This document shows positions 14,845 through 16,367 of a DNA stretch of 16,367 bases, piece by piece. The notes beneath the pieces were generated by a model. The model was given only the letters and a program-made list of their open reading frames with translations, searched no databases and was not told where the DNA came from. The stretch spans positions 1 to 16,367 of the forward strand of contig JARRRL010000068.1 in assembly GCA_037380725.1 (NCBI GenBank), given 5' to 3'. This DNA comes from JARRRL01 sp037380725. GTDB lineage: Bacteria > Pseudomonadota > Gammaproteobacteria > Pseudomonadales > JANQJO01. A program made the position numbers and the translations under genes. How positions within the stretch are numbered: position 1 is the first letter of the stretch; each line of letters begins with the position of its first letter.

Positions 14845-15948
14845 TTAGTCTCCGTCGAGGCTGTTGAAGCCCAGTGTCATGCCGATTGTGGGTGGCAGCT
14901 GGTTATTAATGAGACGCTTTAAGCGGCGACAGCTTTCCAGGACGTGTTGCAATTTTTGATCGGCTTCGGTGTTGGCTTGAATGCGGTATAAGGGGAGGTG
15001 AATGGCTTCGAGGGATGTGATGGCGTCTCGGAAGGACTGCCGTATTTCCGCATCCAGTTTGGCGTCCGTCACGGATCCGGAAAAGCCTGTGCTGTATAAG
15101 TCTTCAAGGGCCTGTAGGTTGAGCTGAATGTTGCGCAGAGAACGTCGGCTGCGCCACGATTCGGCGAGTTCCATTTTTCGATGTTCCAAAGGCAGCATTA
15201 ATTTTTGATCGACAATGGATTGCAGTTGCGTACTGAGATTGCTGAGTAGGCGTGCACTTACTTCTTGGCTACTGTCAAAATAATCGTTGCCGTGGTCTGC
15301 GCTCAGGACCACATCGCGGAATCCCACTTTGCCGCCTCTCCAATCACGGTGTACGTTGGTGGCAATGTCCGCGATATTACGGGTAATGGCCATGAGGAGT
15401 TCGCAGCGATACGTGGGCTGACCCGCACCACCAAACGCGTTGGGATGCGGTGTGCTGGGATACAATAACCGTTCTAAAGCGGTAAAACCCTGGATGGCGA
15501 CGCTGCTCAGCGCAAAGCGTTCGGCGTCCAGGATATCGTGTGGTTTCTGGCTCAGCACTTGCCTGATTTGCTTTGAACCGGTGTTGTGTTTGTCGGGCCA
15601 GAGTTGTAAACGGTTATATTGCAGAAACAGTTCAACGGGTCCAAATCGAATGTGTTGAATGCCCATCCAGTCGTCCATCGCGTGATGATACGCCAGACGC
15701 AGTGCCTCAAACGACTCGTTGTCCGTTGCAGCGCAGAAACGTTGAGCTTGTTGAGACAGTTTTGCGCCGCTGTCGGCCATCTGTAAATAACGTGGAATAA
15801 TGTGTTGATCGATGATGGTCTGGTTGACCGATTGCCAGTGGATCTGAGGAGTCGTTGGTTCGTTGGCAAGCGTGTGGTGGCTGAACAGCAATGAGACAAT
15901 GAGGGTGAGCAGAGATAAGCGAAGGTGAATCTTCATAATGATACTCAT
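14845..15948 (-). CDS. Imelysin-family (M75-like) periplasmic protein
   Basis: Imelysin-family proteins are periplasmic or outer-membrane proteins tied to iron uptake; proteolysis, first claimed for the family, is doubtful in many members. The 367-residue product has a signal peptide (LSLLTLIVSLLFSHHTLA, about 11-28). It also shows WMGIQHIRFGPV (94-105), the GxHxxE-equivalent region QGFTALERLLYP (153-164) and a C-terminal IGMTLGFNSLDGD (355-367) typical of the IPPA branch. The His of GxHxxE is replaced (GFTALE), as in that branch, which argues against metal-dependent proteolysis. Two starts are possible, 15948 and 15936 (MKIHLRL), the second being a more usual signal-peptide start. It begins 3 nt after the DUF1111 stop and ends 6 nt before the DUF1513 gene, so all three are one operon. 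Confidence 0.93.
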   Translation of the reverse strand: MSIIMKIHLRLSLLTLIVSLLFSHHTLANEPTTPQIHWQSVNQTIIDQHIIPRYLQMADSGAKLSQQAQRFCAATDNESFEALRLAYHHAMDDWMGIQHIRFGPVELFLQYNRLQLWPDKHNTGSKQIRQVLSQKPHDILDAERFALSSVAIQGFTALERLLYPSTPHPNAFGGAGQPTYRCELLMAITRNIADIATNVHRDWRGGKVGFRDVVLSADHGNDYFDSSQEVSARLLSNLSTQLQSIVDQKLMLPLEHRKMELAESWRSRRSLRNIQLNLQALEDLYSTGFSGSVTDAKLDAEIRQSFRDAITSLEAIHLPLYRIQANTEADQKLQHVLESCRRLKRLINNQLPPTIGMTLGFNSLDGD

Positions 15949-15951
15949 GGT

Positions 15952-16367
15952 TTAGAGTGAATGAATAAACTGAATCAAGTCAATACGCTGCGAACGCGTT
16001 AAAGTGATAACGGTATCACGAGCTGTTTGCGCTTCACCACCGTGCCAGAGAATGGCTTCCAGCAGACTGCGCGCTCGGCCATCGTGCAGGTAATACTGAT
16101 TGCCGTTCACCGCAGCGTTGAGACCGATTCCCCAAAGTGGTGCGGTACGCCATTCGCGGTCACTGATGTGGGCCTTGGGGTGTTGGTCGGCCAAACCTTC
16201 GCCCATATCGTGTAACAATAAGTCCGTGTATGGCCAAATACGATTTGAACTGACGTGTGTAGCCGAGGTATGGCTTGTCTTGGTTGTACTTGTTGTACTT
16301 GTTGTAAGCGCTGAGGCTGTCGTGCTGAACGAGGGGTGATGGCAAGCGGCGCAGCCGCTATCGTAAA
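15952..16367 (-). CDS. DUF1111 di-heme oxidoreductase (C-terminal part, cut by window edge)
   Basis: The minus-strand frame is open from the window edge to the stop at 15954-15952 (137 codons seen). It carries a heme motif in SGCAACHHPSFST close to the edge, then WPYTDLLLHDMGEGLAD, REWRTAPLWGIGL, YLHDGRARSLLEAILWHGGEA and a final LIQFIHSL. This is the C-terminal half of DUF1111, also called the thiol oxidoreductase-like or di-heme putative peroxidase family, secreted to the periplasm and often grouped with imelysin and DUF1513. Between CAACH and WPYTD lies a Thr/Ser-rich stretch of about 33 residues. Part of it is encoded by a 9-bp tandem repeat and it looks longer than usual for the family. 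The N-terminal part, with any other heme sites, is outside the window. Confidence 0.92.
   Translation of the reverse strand, partial: YDSGCAACHHPSFSTTASALTTSTTSTTKTSHTSATHVSSNRIWPYTDLLLHDMGEGLADQHPKAHISDREWRTAPLWGIGLNAAVNGNQYYLHDGRARSLLEAILWHGGEAQTARDTVITLTRSQRIDLIQFIHSL
16284..16306 (+). repeat. 9-bp tandem repeat inside the DUF1111 gene
   Basis: TTGTACTTG occurs at 16284-16292 and 16293-16301, followed by TTGTA. On the coding (minus) strand the repeat reads in frame as Thr-Thr-Ser units. Confidence 0.9.

Overview
The window comes from a gammaproteobacterium. The evidence is the polar-flagellum gene order cheV-cheR-flgBCDEFGHI with a divergent flgA-like gene, a sigma-54 promoter in front of flgB, and the Gram-negative P- and L-ring genes. 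The genus cannot be told from the sequence alone. The window has two unrelated halves.

Left half (1-9724), all but the first gene on the plus strand: the 5' end of a probable flgA (minus strand, runs off the edge), then cheV and cheR (chemotaxis), a 412-nt gap with a near-perfect sigma-54 promoter, then flgB, flgC (proximal rod), flgD (hook cap), flgE (hook), flgF, flgG (rod), flgH (L ring) and flgI (P ring). The set looks decayed. flgE has a +1 frameshift, flgG has lost about 58 codons out of frame, flgI has an in-frame TGA at codon 120, and cheR has its best ribosome-bound ATG out of frame with the gene. The operon stops after flgI: flgJ, flgK and flgL, which normally follow, are absent, and an AT-rich gene-free stretch (9725-10101) takes their place. 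No comparable lesion is seen in the right half.

Right half (10102-16367): a periplasmic heme and iron-associated locus. A 698-residue lipoprotein with a Calx-beta-like domain and two CxxCH heme motifs (plus strand) converges on a minus-strand series. In transcription order that series is: a di-heme DUF1111 protein (partial at the edge), an imelysin-family protein, a DUF1513 beta-propeller-like lipoprotein, and a di-heme cytochrome c peroxidase/MauG-family protein. The first three are almost contiguous (gaps of a few nt) and match a cluster known to be linked to iron uptake. A strong 13-bp-stem hairpin lies between the convergent genes.

A feature shared by both halves is a series of short tandem duplications (periods 8-18 bp) at or just beyond the stop codons of cheR, flgD, flgH, the peroxidase gene and the DUF1513 gene. 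I find no tRNA, rRNA, CRISPR array or insertion sequence.
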